A stretch of 64,000 nucleotides of DNA from Sphingobacterium tabacisoli. Lineage in GTDB: Bacteria; Bacteroidota; Bacteroidia; Sphingobacteriales; Sphingobacteriaceae. Made by a program: the position numbers and the translations under genes. Below the pieces are notes generated by a model. The model worked only from the letters and a program-made list of their open reading frames with translations, had not been told where the DNA came from and did not search any database. Positions 1-7,708 of the stretch are shown piece by piece (position 1 is the stretch's first letter; the number at the start of each line of letters is the position of its first letter). Where the stretch lies: positions 660,743 to 724,742 of the forward strand of contig NZ_JAEQMU010000002.1 of the NCBI RefSeq assembly GCF_017908035.1, read 5' to 3'.

Positions 1-393
1 GATTTCTTTCAGCTCCGGAAATTTTGTTAATGCTTCCTGCAGGGCTGTAATGGGGATTTCATAGAGTGTCGTAGGCTGTAAAAACTGAATAGCCAAAGGT
101 TCCCTACTGCTGGAGAAGGCGTGTTTGCTGCCTGTAAAGCAGCCTTGTGTCGGGCATAGGCGTTCGATATATTCGGTATTTCCTTTTTTGTAACCTATCT
201 TGGCGACCAGCCCGTCCAGGACAAAGCACCATTTGGGAATAAGCTCTGCTTCTTGCTTATACCATTCATTTTTGACATAGGTTTTTATCTTGCCCTGAGA
301 TCGGATAAAGTCCAGTGCCTCGGGGCAGAGTTTGCGGTACTGTTGAAAAAAATGGATTAATCCTTTCATAGTGCTTTGTTTATTTTTATACAT
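1..393 (-). CDS. Crp/Fnr-family cyclic-nucleotide-binding-like regulator (partial, 3' end outside window)
   Basis: The minus strand reads open from an ATG at 393 to the window edge, giving about 131 residues. The visible part starts MKGLIHFFQQYRKL after a short lead and runs through a cNMP-binding beta-barrel pattern (KWCFVLDGLVAKIGY, then an IERLCP strand and a GCFTGSKHAF turn). This is the usual N-terminal half of Bacteroidota Crp/Fnr-type regulators; the C-terminal HTH lies outside the window. I chose the ATG at 393 over the in-frame ATG at 369 because a strong AGGAGGT lies 8 bases before it. The gene is the last one visible of the operon at 399-2108 and is probably translationally coupled to the HTTM gene. 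Effector and targets are unknown; many Bacteroidota members of this family bind no cAMP. Confidence 0.8.
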   Translation of the reverse strand, partial: MYKNKQSTMKGLIHFFQQYRKLCPEALDFIRSQGKIKTYVKNEWYKQEAELIPKWCFVLDGLVAKIGYKKGNTEYIERLCPTQGCFTGSKHAFSSSREPLAIQFLQPTTLYEIPITALQEALTKFPELKEI

Positions 394-398
394 GAATT

Positions 399-1334
399 TT
401 ACCTCCTTTCCTTGTATTGGATGGATGCTGTCTTGATGGTACTTGCTGCATCAGGCGCGGCATGTCCAAGGGGTGCGTTATGAATTGGATAACTAGTCTG
501 TGTGCGATAAGGGTAATACCAGGCGCATAGGTTGTACCAGATCATAAGCGCCGAGAAATGATATAGGCCAATAGTCAGGGCTATACCCACATGCATACCG
601 ATGGTCGTTATACAGATAATACGTCGGTACATTGTTCCTAGCCAAGCCATTGCATAGCCGAGCTCCAACAGCACAACAGCTATTCCCATAATGACCCAGC
701 ATGCGGTCCAGCTGCCCCAGTGGAGGGGAATATCAAGCAGGTTGCTCGGGAATGGCTGCTGCACGGCCTTCCAGATGGCTTCGCCATTCCACCAGGTCGG
801 TCCCATAGCCTTGCCCAGCCCGCCAAAAAAGTAGACCAGGACAAGCTGTGCCTGCCAGAAGTAAACGCCTGTGCGTTGCCACTTGTGCCGACTGTCCGTT
901 CGAGGATGATAGCTAAAAAGTAGACTAAACAACAAGCCGGTTTGTGCCAGATAGTCTGCGCCATAGGCCCAACGCAGGTCTGCCATAAACAGACCGTGAT
1001 GGATTATTAATAATAGGAGGCTGGAATAGGGGACCCACCTGCCGAAAACTAAACAGACACAGCATATGCTGTACAGCGTCGCTGTGGCATGGATCCACAA
1101 GGGATGGGCACTGCGAAATAGTTCTTCCCAGTTCCAACTACTACCACTATGCCAATAGGGGAGCAGCGCCGCATCGTAGACACTGTGTGGGCCGTAGAGC
1201 AGGGACAGGTCGGCCCAGAGCTGGATCATTTCGATGCCGAGTAGTAGACCGATACCGCGTGGCAATAGCTGTAAGCCGTCACCAAAAGTGTGCGCTGTTG
1301 CATAGGGGGTGTTTCTGTTGCGTTGGCTGTTCAT
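399..1334 (-). CDS. HTTM-domain (SdpB / vitamin-K-carboxylase-like) integral membrane protein
   Basis: 311 residues with about six hydrophobic segments. The central stretch QLVLVYFFGGLGKAMGP followed by TWWNGEAIW is the signature of HTTM-domain proteins (aromatic-FGGLxK, then xWWxG). HTTM proteins share a fold with vitamin-K-dependent gamma-carboxylase; the length is close to SdpB, the membrane protein that helps mature the SDP peptide toxin in Bacillus. The first 56 bases overlap the upstream gene and the stop sits 5 bases before the Crp-like start, so it is part of a tight operon. The substrate is unknown. The neighbouring small exported peptide is a candidate, which is inference from gene order alone. 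Confidence 0.8.
   Translation of the reverse strand: MNSQRNRNTPYATAHTFGDGLQLLPRGIGLLLGIEMIQLWADLSLLYGPHSVYDAALLPYWHSGSSWNWEELFRSAHPLWIHATATLYSICCVCLVFGRWVPYSSLLLLIIHHGLFMADLRWAYGADYLAQTGLLFSLLFSYHPRTDSRHKWQRTGVYFWQAQLVLVYFFGGLGKAMGPTWWNGEAIWKAVQQPFPSNLLDIPLHWGSWTACWVIMGIAVVLLELGYAMAWLGTMYRRIICITTIGMHVGIALTIGLYHFSALMIWYNLCAWYYPYRTQTSYPIHNAPLGHAAPDAASTIKTASIQYKERR
401..409 (-). promoter_or_regulatory. Strong Shine-Dalgarno overlapping the end of the upstream gene
   Basis: On the minus strand AAAGGAGGT ends 7 bases before the ATG at 393. It is formed by the last codons of the HTTM gene (lysine, glutamate, arginine, arginine, stop). This supports the start at 393 and coupling of the two genes. 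Such a perfect ribosome binding site is unusual in this window, where most starts have only A-rich leaders. Confidence 0.7.
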
Positions 1335-1869
1335 AAATAGGTGTTATCATTTTGTTGGTTTGTTTTTTTGTGCGGAGCTCGCTTAGGCTAGGTATACGTA
1401 TGCTATAGATCCGAAGACGGATCGCGCGGTCTGGATATTGGCGTTGTACATGGTTGTAAATGCTTTGGGCAGTGGCACGGGCCAGTGCTGGAGCCTTGGT
1501 CTGATCGACTCCAGAGCGCCAGCCTTCCAGCGCTTCAAGCAGGGTACAGTACCGGATCTTGCTGGCGGTAGTACGTAGACCCGGGGAAGAGAGTCGGAGT
1601 TCGGTAGCTGTTCGTGCACAGCGTACTTCTATCCGACTTGAATAAATACTACCTACCTGTGGGCTGTAAAATCCGTAGCATCCATGGATACCGGCCAGTT
1701 GTCCATAATGACGAAATCCCGGTGCGCTACAGAGTTTCTGCATAGTATGGGTAATCGGATCTAAGGCCGATTTTACATCGGTAGACGGTGGCTGGATATT
1801 GCAGATATTGTGTAGGAATACCAATCCAAGATGTAGTGCCAGGCCTATAGATCCGATCCGTTGTAGCAT
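1279..1869 (-). CDS. Exported or membrane-anchored protein with a GFYSP motif, HTTM-associated
   Basis: 196 residues. The N-terminus (MLQRIGSIGLALHLGLVFLHNI) is a hydrophobic segment that could be a signal anchor, and the rest is polar. A central GCYGFYSPQV motif resembles the GYGFFxP-type motif I associate with small proteins next to HTTM genes, including SdpA-like partners; this is from memory and not verified. The gene overlaps the HTTM start by 56 bases and follows the 75-residue gene by 11 bases, which argues for co-expression. The C-terminal part, about residues 165-196, is the section overlapping the next gene and is less certain. No enzyme motif was recognised. Confidence 0.6.
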   Translation of the reverse strand: MLQRIGSIGLALHLGLVFLHNICNIQPPSTDVKSALDPITHTMQKLCSAPGFRHYGQLAGIHGCYGFYSPQVGSIYSSRIEVRCARTATELRLSSPGLRTTASKIRYCTLLEALEGWRSGVDQTKAPALARATAQSIYNHVQRQYPDRAIRLRIYSIRIPSLSELRTKKQTNKMITPIYEQPTQQKHPLCNSAHFW

Positions 1870-1880
1870 CTTACCCTCGG

Positions 1881-2108
1881 TTAGTTGTACGGTGTAAGGT
1901 AACGCTCCAAAGCCTCGTCATTACTCCGCTTTGTGGGCTTTTTGGGAGCAAAAATCTTAGTGCCCAAGCGGTCGTAATCTACTGGATCTGACGATTCGAC
2001 AATAGGGTGTACGGGGGCATCAAGAGTATGCGGGAGATTACTGTAAAGCGCCAGGCCCATAACGAGGCAGGTGCATACAATGAGTTTTTGTTTGGCTTTA
2101 TTGTTCAT
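1881..2108 (-). CDS. Small exported peptide, first gene of the HTTM operon
   Basis: 75 residues. Residues 1-24 are a positively charged start followed by a hydrophobic core (KLIVCTCLVMGLALYSNL), a signal peptide or membrane anchor. The remaining 50 residues are charged and proline-rich and end in LERYLTPYN. It is the first gene of the operon, 11 bases before the GFYSP protein, and faces the LytTR regulator across a 131-base spacer. By position it could be the peptide handled by the HTTM protein, but no toxin family is recognised. The only cysteines are within the hydrophobic segment. Confidence 0.55.
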   Translation of the reverse strand: MNNKAKQKLIVCTCLVMGLALYSNLPHTLDAPVHPIVESSDPVDYDRLGTKIFAPKKPTKRSNDEALERYLTPYN

Positions 2109-2239
2109 ATTATTTAAAAATTTATTGTCTTAAAAATCTTATCTATCGGTAACTTTTATGTCGCGAAGGGTATTTTTGGGTTGTTTTGTGGTTTATTTTG
2201 TAACTTCACCTATTAACCGGAGTGAATTTTAAGCTAAAA

Positions 2240-3022
2240 ATGAATCTATACACCGCCCTAATTATTGACGATGAGAAGAACGTGCGACTAGATGTTGCAG
2301 ATGCATTGGATATCTCTGAGCTGTTTACTATAGTCGATGCATATGGATCTGTGGAGACGGCACTGGAATATCTGAGGACAGACGACAAAGTCCTGGATTT
2401 TATCTTTTGCGATATACAGTTTGGTAAGGGGATGTCGGGCATAGAGGGGGCAGAAGAGCTGCGCCGTTATAGTCGGTTTTTTATTTTCTTTACCGATCAT
2501 TTCGACGATTACTTGCGTGAAAATGCTTTATTAAAGCCTGATGACTATCTATCCAAACCGGTGCAGCTGGAAGATATCCAGCAGTTGATGGCACGTCTAG
2601 GCTTGCGCCAATCATTGGAGCTGGCAGAGCGAAGAATCTATGCTTTGCAACCACCACAGGAAGAGTTAGAAACCTCTGGACGGAAGCGCAAAACGAATCG
2701 AAGGGTACGAGCGCGGGTGCCGATACTGTTGAAGGATGTGATCAAAGTGGAGCGTGAGGGCAAATTCCTCCAAATATATGGCGCAGGTACTCAGGGGACG
2801 CTCGTTTTGCTGGGGCAGTTGCGGATGGCGCTTAGGGACTTTTATGAGCAGTTTAAAAAACTGGATATCTTCATACCACCAAATTCCTCAGTATTGATCA
2901 ATGTGGCGTATGCGACGAAGGTGGGCATTCATGCCATTGTTTATTATCACGATAGGAAGGTATTGGTGACCGATGGCTATCGGCGCAAAGTCAGAGCCTA
3001 CCTGGAAAGAAATAAAATATAA
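2240..3022 (+). CDS. LytTR-family response regulator
   Basis: 260 residues from the ATG at 2240; the frame extends upstream to a GTG at 2222, but ATG fits the receiver start better. The receiver domain (about 1-120) has the acidic pocket D10-D11-E12, phospho-acceptor D58 in FCDIQF, T85 and K106 in LSKPVQ. After a basic linker (about 145-160) comes a LytTR DNA-binding domain (about 160-258; VPILLKDVIKVEREGKFLQIY, then the NSSVLINVAY strand). The stop is 2 bases before the kinase start, so the two form one two-component unit. Targets are unknown; the divergent HTTM operon is the nearest candidate. Confidence 0.9.
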   Translation: MNLYTALIIDDEKNVRLDVADALDISELFTIVDAYGSVETALEYLRTDDKVLDFIFCDIQFGKGMSGIEGAEELRRYSRFFIFFTDHFDDYLRENALLKPDDYLSKPVQLEDIQQLMARLGLRQSLELAERRIYALQPPQEELETSGRKRKTNRRVRARVPILLKDVIKVEREGKFLQIYGAGTQGTLVLLGQLRMALRDFYEQFKKLDIFIPPNSSVLINVAYATKVGIHAIVYYHDRKVLVTDGYRRKVRAYLERNKI

Positions 3023-3024
3023 GT

Positions 3025-4095
3025 ATGCCTTATCGTTCGGTCGGAAATAGGGAGCTACGTATAGTGGCGGGGGTATCTGTCTTTCTGGTATACGCTTATG
3101 TTATCCATATAGCGGCGTATGCCTTTTCAGGTTGGATAGATTTATTTTTTATGCTGATGACATTGCTCCTTCTTTTTTTGTTGGCCATTTGGTTCATTTT
3201 ACCGAGGGCTACCGGAGGTAGAAAGTATGCTCTTGCTTGGATTATGTTCGGCTTTATAGGGATTGACCTATTGGTATTTAGTTTGTCGATAGCAATAAGC
3301 ATGATGTTAGGAGGGTTTGTATGGGATGGTAACTGGGAAATCAGCAATTATCAACACGTGTGGACTGCTTATATAGCGACCAACTCATTTAGTTTTCTCT
3401 ACTATATGGTGCGTCATGGGATTTCTAACTGGGGGGAGTTCCAACAGCAGAATTTCGAGCTTTTGCAGGTACGTAGAGGTAAGAAGTTATTACGGCAGCA
3501 GCTGGCTCGGCAGCACTTCTTTCCGCATTTTATGAAAAATACCATTAGTGCCCTGCGAGCGTTGACCCGACGGGATAGAGGCCGTAGCATACGTTGTATC
3601 GATCTACTGATGGCGCTCTTTGTTTATAGCGTAAAGCATCAAGATACACGCTTTGTGTTACTGAAACAGGAACTGGAACAGGTGGATCGGTTGCTTGAAA
3701 TTTATAGCCTGCGTCGGGAGGATGAGGAGATTATGCTGGATATACGCATAGGGCAGGGCGTCACTGACGAGCTGTGTATCCCCTATATGTTGCTATTGAC
3801 ACTAGTCGAAAATGCCTGCGAATACGGAATATGTACAGACGAGCATAAGCCCATCCTGATCGATTTGTACTGTATTACCCCCGAAAGCCTTATGATACGC
3901 GCGATGAACTGGATTCCTGCAACTAAGAAGCATAATCCGATAGCCACCGGGAAGGGGTTAAAACTCTTGCACGATTATGTAGTCGCGCTTGATCCGATGA
4001 ATACGATTTCTGTGGAGCAGATAGGGCAGTGTTTTGAGGTGGTCATCACCCTCAATATAGCTGTTTTTGCCGAAGCACCACGCGACATCTCCTAG
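3025..4095 (+). CDS. LytS/YehU-type sensor histidine kinase
   Basis: 356 residues. Residues 1-130 contain about four transmembrane helices, with no large periplasmic sensor domain. A coiled linker follows, then the His_kinase motif with H168 in FFPHFMKNT, equivalent to NPHFLFN of the family. The ATPase domain shows the N box LVENACEYG and a GKGLKLLHDY G-box-like stretch. It pairs with the LytTR regulator immediately upstream. The classical NPHFLFN is altered here, with FP replacing NP and MKN replacing LFN, but the histidine and asparagine are kept, so activity is likely. Confidence 0.85.
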   Translation: MPYRSVGNRELRIVAGVSVFLVYAYVIHIAAYAFSGWIDLFFMLMTLLLLFLLAIWFILPRATGGRKYALAWIMFGFIGIDLLVFSLSIAISMMLGGFVWDGNWEISNYQHVWTAYIATNSFSFLYYMVRHGISNWGEFQQQNFELLQVRRGKKLLRQQLARQHFFPHFMKNTISALRALTRRDRGRSIRCIDLLMALFVYSVKHQDTRFVLLKQELEQVDRLLEIYSLRREDEEIMLDIRIGQGVTDELCIPYMLLLTLVENACEYGICTDEHKPILIDLYCITPESLMIRAMNWIPATKKHNPIATGKGLKLLHDYVVALDPMNTISVEQIGQCFEVVITLNIAVFAEAPRDIS

Positions 4096-4268
4096 ACCTT
4101 TATCTTATTTTTCATATACTTGTTTGTATTATAAACTTACCATCTCTTGACGGCATGCCAGGATTTTGTATATCTACCTACTAGTCTGTCTGTAATAGGA
4201 AGGGACGTATCGGGATTTTTTGGTCTTGTCTGTACTTGTGCAATCGGTGGTCTTAATACACTAAGATC

Positions 4269-4631
4269 ATGATTCGATTACTATCCACTCTTGTCAGACT
4301 GGCCGGGGATATCCTGGCCTGCCTGAATCATATCGTACAATTACTACAAGCGTCTGGTCTGCCGGATTCCGCTGGAAAGATAGATGCTCCTGCTAAAAAT
4401 GATACGGCAGCTCCGCCTGAAAAGCCGGATATAGATGCTTATACCGAAGAGGAGTTGTGCACGGTTGGAGAGGCCTGTCTCGCGATGAACGTGTCACGTT
4501 CGCATATCGATAGAATGCGTAACCGTGAAGAGTTCACTAAGCTCGAGCATAAAAATGGGCGTGTGCGGCTGGTGAAGGCGGAAGTTGAAGCGGCAAAAGT
4601 TTGGTACTCTAAAAGAAAAGGGAAGCTGTAA
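4269..4631 (+). CDS. Helix-turn-helix (excisionase/MerR-like) protein
   Basis: 120 residues. Residues 1-27 form an amphipathic or hydrophobic helix, 28-55 are a low-complexity alanine/proline linker, and 58-115 form a compact winged-HTH pattern (TVGEACLAMNVSRSHIDRM followed by a KLEHKNGRVRLVKAEVE wing), like the HTH_17 domains of excisionases and plasmid or phage regulators. It is followed by a clear terminator, so it is a single transcription unit. It may regulate the FN3/CHAP cassette downstream, but 1 kb separates them and there is no direct evidence. Confidence 0.75.
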   Translation: MIRLLSTLVRLAGDILACLNHIVQLLQASGLPDSAGKIDAPAKNDTAAPPEKPDIDAYTEEELCTVGEACLAMNVSRSHIDRMRNREEFTKLEHKNGRVRLVKAEVEAAKVWYSKRKGKL

Positions 4632-4685
4632 CCATTTTGTGTGCCCATCTTTCGCAAACGAATAAGGATAAGTTCATATCAAATA

Positions 4686-4719
4686 CGCCGTTGATCAATA
4701 CCGATCAGCGGCGTTTTTT
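4686..4719 (+). terminator. Intrinsic terminator after the HTH gene
   Basis: An 11-bp stem (CGCCGTTGATC paired with GATCAGCGGCG, one G-U pair) with a 6-base loop is followed by six T residues. It lies 55 bases after the stop at 4631. Confidence 0.85.
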
Positions 4720-5630
4720 ATTGAATTATCCGCTTATTGTAAAGGATAGGTGGTTGTCCCCTTTAGCTATGTCGTGGATCGTTTTAAGAGGATCTGTCCA
4801 CGCTCCTATATAGTGGCTTATGCAATTTGGGCGGACACAGTTCGGTTTAGGTTCTATCTTCACGGCTAAGGGTAGGTGGCTCATCAATTTAAGACGACCT
4901 GCTGTTAAAACAGTTCTGTGGCATACGCATCTGTTGTTGCGGTCGCTGACTTCTAGTTAGCGACTTAGGGATTTGGTTCCTCGATAAATGGTGATAAGAT
5001 AGTGGTAAGTCCTTTTTATTGCGCGGTACTTGTTTTGGTCTAGCTGTAAGCGCTTTCGACTACTCGGTAAATCCTTTTGGTTTCGTGGTTTTATCTAAGT
5101 ATTGATGCCGTTGATTCATTACATGGTGTCACTCTTCGGTTCATATCCGTTAGTTGGCTCTTTCGGTTAGCGGTATTGCCGTAGATGAGTGCCGTGTTTT
5201 TCTTTTTGGTTATGGATGATTGGTTTCTTTCTTTCGTACACTGCTTTTGATCGATGGCGCTGTTCAATGGTTACATGGAGGATCTGTTTGCTGTGGCGAT
5301 TAATCTGTGCTGTTCCAAGGCAAACACAAATGGATTAGCGGCAAACTCATTTTCGATACCGACCTATCCAAACCGAATACGATAAACTTTTAGATAATAG
5401 CTTTCGTCACGTTGCGTCAAAAGAGGCACTTTATTCATCTTGTTCCACCACGTTGCGTCAAAAATTTCATTTTTCGGGCTTCCAGGCCATATTTGGATCA
5501 TGAACAGCAACAAAAAGTTTTCGCCGCGTGGGCCACCTTGTCAGGATTAATGATTAATTGTGAATGGTTAATGACATCCATAACTACATAATCTTATAAC
5601 CCTCATAACTACATAACAAATAATAATATC
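4720..5630 (+). other. Gene-free stretch before the FN3 cassette
   Basis: About 0.9 kb without a supported reading frame on either strand. The DNA is rich in T and G on the plus strand and contains several small imperfect hairpins, for example GTCGCT/AGCGAC near 4930-4965. Two copies of a 15-base direct repeat lie at 5408 and 5449, and an ATTGTGAATGGTTAATGAC-type low-complexity piece lies near 5555-5575. It could be decayed DNA or hold an unrecognised RNA; I see nothing that decides this. Confidence 0.5.
5408..5463 (+). repeat. Direct repeat CACGTTGCGTCAAAA, two copies
   Basis: The 15-mer CACGTTGCGTCAAAA occurs at 5408-5422 and again at 5449-5463, starts 41 bases apart. A diverged relative (TTCGTGTCAAAAGTTTTAAGC) occurs at about 7160-7180 inside the palindrome-rich element. 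This suggests pieces of a dispersed intergenic repeat rather than an operator pair, but no second locus can be compared here. Confidence 0.6.
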
Positions 5631-6269
5631 ATGAGAAAAGAAAAAGTAATTAGCAATTATAAGGCACTCTCCGATTACGAGCTATCTACGTTGGCAGGAC
5701 GTGTGTTAAAGGCGATGCAGGAAACAAGCACACAGGCAAGCTTTCCGAATCCTAATCCCGGACTTACAGATCTGGAAACTATCGTCAACGATTATATTAC
5801 CAAACATGAAATCGCTAGCAGGCGAGGTTCGGCACTAGAGATCAGCTTGAAGAACGAAAGTCGTGATGCACTACTCTTCGCGCTGAAAAATCTGGCACAC
5901 CATGTCAACGAAGTGGCCAATGGACAGTTGTCCTTGCTATTGAGTACCGGACTGGTATTGGTAAGCAAACCGAGTAGCTCCGAGTTGCCATTGGTGACCG
6001 CTCGTATACAGCTGCGTGACGGACGGATCTCCGGTCAGATGCGCTTAGACTTTACTCCGCTCAAAAGAGTTTGGGAGTATGAAGTAGAAGTGGGACGCGA
6101 AGATGCGACCAATACGGTGGAATGGTTTGAAACCTTCAATACGACTTCATCACGGGGCAATGTCCTGACTGATAGAACACCCGGAGTCAAATACTTTGTA
6201 CGCGTGCGGGCACGCAACGGTAAAGGTATGGGAGACTGGTCAGAAGCAGTATCCTTGATAGCACGATAG
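5631..6269 (+). CDS. Fibronectin type III domain protein, function unknown
   Basis: 212 residues without a signal peptide. The N-terminal about 110 residues are helical and charged. Residues about 120-211 form an FN3 sandwich, with the end pattern GVKYFVRVRARNGKGMGDWSEAVSL typical of the F and G strands. It opens the cassette that continues with a small membrane protein, a CHAP hydrolase and a bitopic protein, all on the same strand. I associate such short FN3 proteins with phage-derived or lysis-like clusters in Bacteroidota, but this is memory only. No catalytic motif is visible and its cellular role is unknown. Confidence 0.75.
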   Translation: MRKEKVISNYKALSDYELSTLAGRVLKAMQETSTQASFPNPNPGLTDLETIVNDYITKHEIASRRGSALEISLKNESRDALLFALKNLAHHVNEVANGQLSLLLSTGLVLVSKPSSSELPLVTARIQLRDGRISGQMRLDFTPLKRVWEYEVEVGREDATNTVEWFETFNTTSSRGNVLTDRTPGVKYFVRVRARNGKGMGDWSEAVSLIAR

Positions 6270-6275
6270 GGAACT

Positions 6276-6392
6276 AGTGACACAGTGATGAAGTGATTAA
6301 AGTAGTAATGCAGTGACATAGTGACGAAGTGGAAAGTTTTGCTCGTCACTGGTCACTCGTTACTCCTCACTCCTCACTGGTCACGTATCACT
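6276..6392 (+). repeat. Low-complexity GTGA / TCAC repeat tract
   Basis: In the spacer after the FN3 gene, degenerate units of GTGACxxAGTGATGAAGTG type (6276-6332) are followed by their complement-like units TCACTGGTCACTCGTTACTCC (6345-6392). The two halves could pair into a long imperfect hairpin. Similar low-complexity DNA occurs before the FN3 gene and after the CHAP gene. Confidence 0.6.
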
Positions 6393-6425
6393 ACATAACT
6401 TTTATCACCTTCATAGCGCTATATT

Positions 6426-6809
6426 ATGCAAACAACAATCAATCCCTCATGGTTGGCCCAGGGCTGGTCAGAGGAACTAACACTCAAGCAAAAGCTATTC
6501 TTCGGCTTTTTATTTCTAGTCATCGCTTGGATTATGGTCTCTACGGTATTACAACTGATCGATCCCGCTATCGGCGTCCTGGATTTCGGAACACTGACCG
6601 TTGCGGTCTTTGGACTGCTCGTAGGTTGGCTGGCCATCTATATCAGTATATGGCTACAGGAACTACTATGGTATCCTTTTAAATCTTTTCGTAAACAGTT
6701 TGGTCAACATCTTAACCAATTAACATCATGGCAACAATGTATTCTTTATTTCTCGGTTTTCTTTTTACTGCTGTATGCAGTGTTAATGGCTGTCGAAATA
6801 GTGTTCTAG
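6426..6809 (+). CDS. Small integral membrane protein (holin-like by context)
   Basis: 127 residues. The charged N-terminus is followed by three hydrophobic segments at about 24-45, 52-76 and 103-127, with a basic amphipathic region between the second and third (YPFKSFRKQFGQHLNQL). The size and topology fit a holin or a small channel or anchor, and the position just before a peptidoglycan hydrolase fits that idea. No family-specific motif is visible, so this is inference from context. The ATG at 6426 follows an ACATAAC-type low-complexity leader. The last codons overlap another open frame from 6728, which I regard as not real at its 5' end. Confidence 0.65.
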   Translation: MQTTINPSWLAQGWSEELTLKQKLFFGFLFLVIAWIMVSTVLQLIDPAIGVLDFGTLTVAVFGLLVGWLAIYISIWLQELLWYPFKSFRKQFGQHLNQLTSWQQCILYFSVFFLLLYAVLMAVEIVF

Positions 6810-6814
6810 ATGTG

Positions 6815-7262
6815 TTTAAATCATCAGTGAAAAACGGTTTTTATTCCCTTTATCAAGGGAGGGATTTTCATTTTTTCCTTGATGAAAAAACGAAACAAAA
6901 AACCGGAACGAAGTGGAGTTCAGCGAAGCTAAATCAAGGCTTGGTTGCTCGGCTAAATTGTTCTCTTATTTCTGGCAATAAGATAAACTCTCCCGAGAAA
7001 TCGGGATCAAACAAGTCTGATTGCGCCTCAGAAATAATCAACAATTCTTTACGCCTTGCGCAAACTAGGCCATCTTATTCGGTTAGTGCTAGTAGTTCCT
7101 TACGGCTACTCAATTTATCGCCTACAAAATTTTTGACAATAGTAGGTGGATGCACCTCCTTCGTGTCAAAAGTTTTAAGCGATGAGTTTTTTGCCTCCTT
7201 TTTTGCGGAAAAAAAGGAGGATCCCTGCCACGGCTTGAGTGGCGTAGAGGCTAAGCATTCTG
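6815..7262. repeat. Palindrome-rich intergenic element, probably a dispersed repeat
   Basis: This 450-base stretch contains a chain of hairpins: CCCTT/AAGGG near 6851, CCCGA/TCGGG near 6993-7008, AGGT/ACCT near 7144-7158 and a perfect 11-bp stem CCTCCTTTTTT/AAAAAAGGAGG at 7194-7220. The tract with GATGAAAAAACGAAAC near 6881 resembles repeats I recall from intergenic DNA of Sphingobacteriaceae; this is unverified. One forward frame stays open throughout and joins the CHAP gene in phase, but its product is low-complexity and looks non-coding. Confidence 0.55.
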
Positions 7263-7264
7263 GC

Positions 7265-7708
7265 ATGGAGGACAATAACAAGAATAAAAAGAGTCGTCAA
7301 TCAATAATAAAAATAGCAAGTAAAGAACTAGGCGTTCGCGAATCTACTGATAACAACGACGGCCCACGTATCGAAGAATACCTCCGCTATACGAGTCTAG
7401 GCAAAGGCTACGAATGGTGTTCTGCATTTGTGTCTTGGGTCTATGGCCAGGCCGGGTTCAGCGTTCCACGTAACCCATGGTCTCCCGCATTATTTCCCAA
7501 AGCAAGACAGATCAGTAAAGACCAATGTCGATCGGCAGATGTATTCGGAATTTACGGTTCGGCTGTCAAACGCATCAACCATGTGGGACTGGTTAAAGAA
7601 AAGCAAGACCAGTACCTCGTGACAATCGAAGGTAATAGCAACAATCGAGTCGAATCCCGACGGCGACATCTCAAGACAGTGTATGCAATAGCCGATTGGG
7701 TTGAATAA
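7265..7708 (+). CDS. CHAP/NlpC-like peptidoglycan hydrolase (TIGR02594-type)
   Basis: 147 residues from the ATG at 7265. The family pattern is KELGVRES near the start, then GYEWCSAFVSWVY with catalytic C52, INHVGLV with H106 and IEGNSN with E122/N124 as the third polar residue. Such proteins cleave peptide bonds in peptidoglycan. No signal peptide is present, so release would need a holin-like partner (candidate at 6426) or lysis. The same frame continues upstream to 6728 through the palindrome-rich element. I reject that long form because its first part is the shadow of the 6426 gene and the rest is repeat DNA. The start is therefore uncertain; the catalytic domain is not. Confidence 0.8.
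   Translation: MEDNNKNKKSRQSIIKIASKELGVRESTDNNDGPRIEEYLRYTSLGKGYEWCSAFVSWVYGQAGFSVPRNPWSPALFPKARQISKDQCRSADVFGIYGSAVKRINHVGLVKEKQDQYLVTIEGNSNNRVESRRRHLKTVYAIADWVE

Noticed and set aside
399..1334. True vitamin-K-dependent gamma-carboxylase
   Set aside because: The protein has only the membrane HTTM part and lacks the long C-terminal lumenal domain of the carboxylase; SdpB-like size fits better.
1383..1619. Alternative minus-strand frame inside the GFYSP gene
   Set aside because: It lies fully within the 196-residue frame, has no signal or family features and would not fit the operon spacing.
2206..2500. Minus-strand frames opposite the LytTR gene
   Set aside because: They are shadows of a clearly coding receiver domain with complete motifs on the plus strand.
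5408..5463. CRISPR array
   Set aside because: There are only two copies of a 15-base repeat, no further units and no cas genes.
6728..7264. Long 326-residue version of the CHAP protein starting at 6728
   Set aside because: Its first part is the shadow of the membrane-protein gene in another frame, and the next 150 codons are palindrome-rich DNA with a low-complexity translation. Only the part from about 7265 resembles the family.
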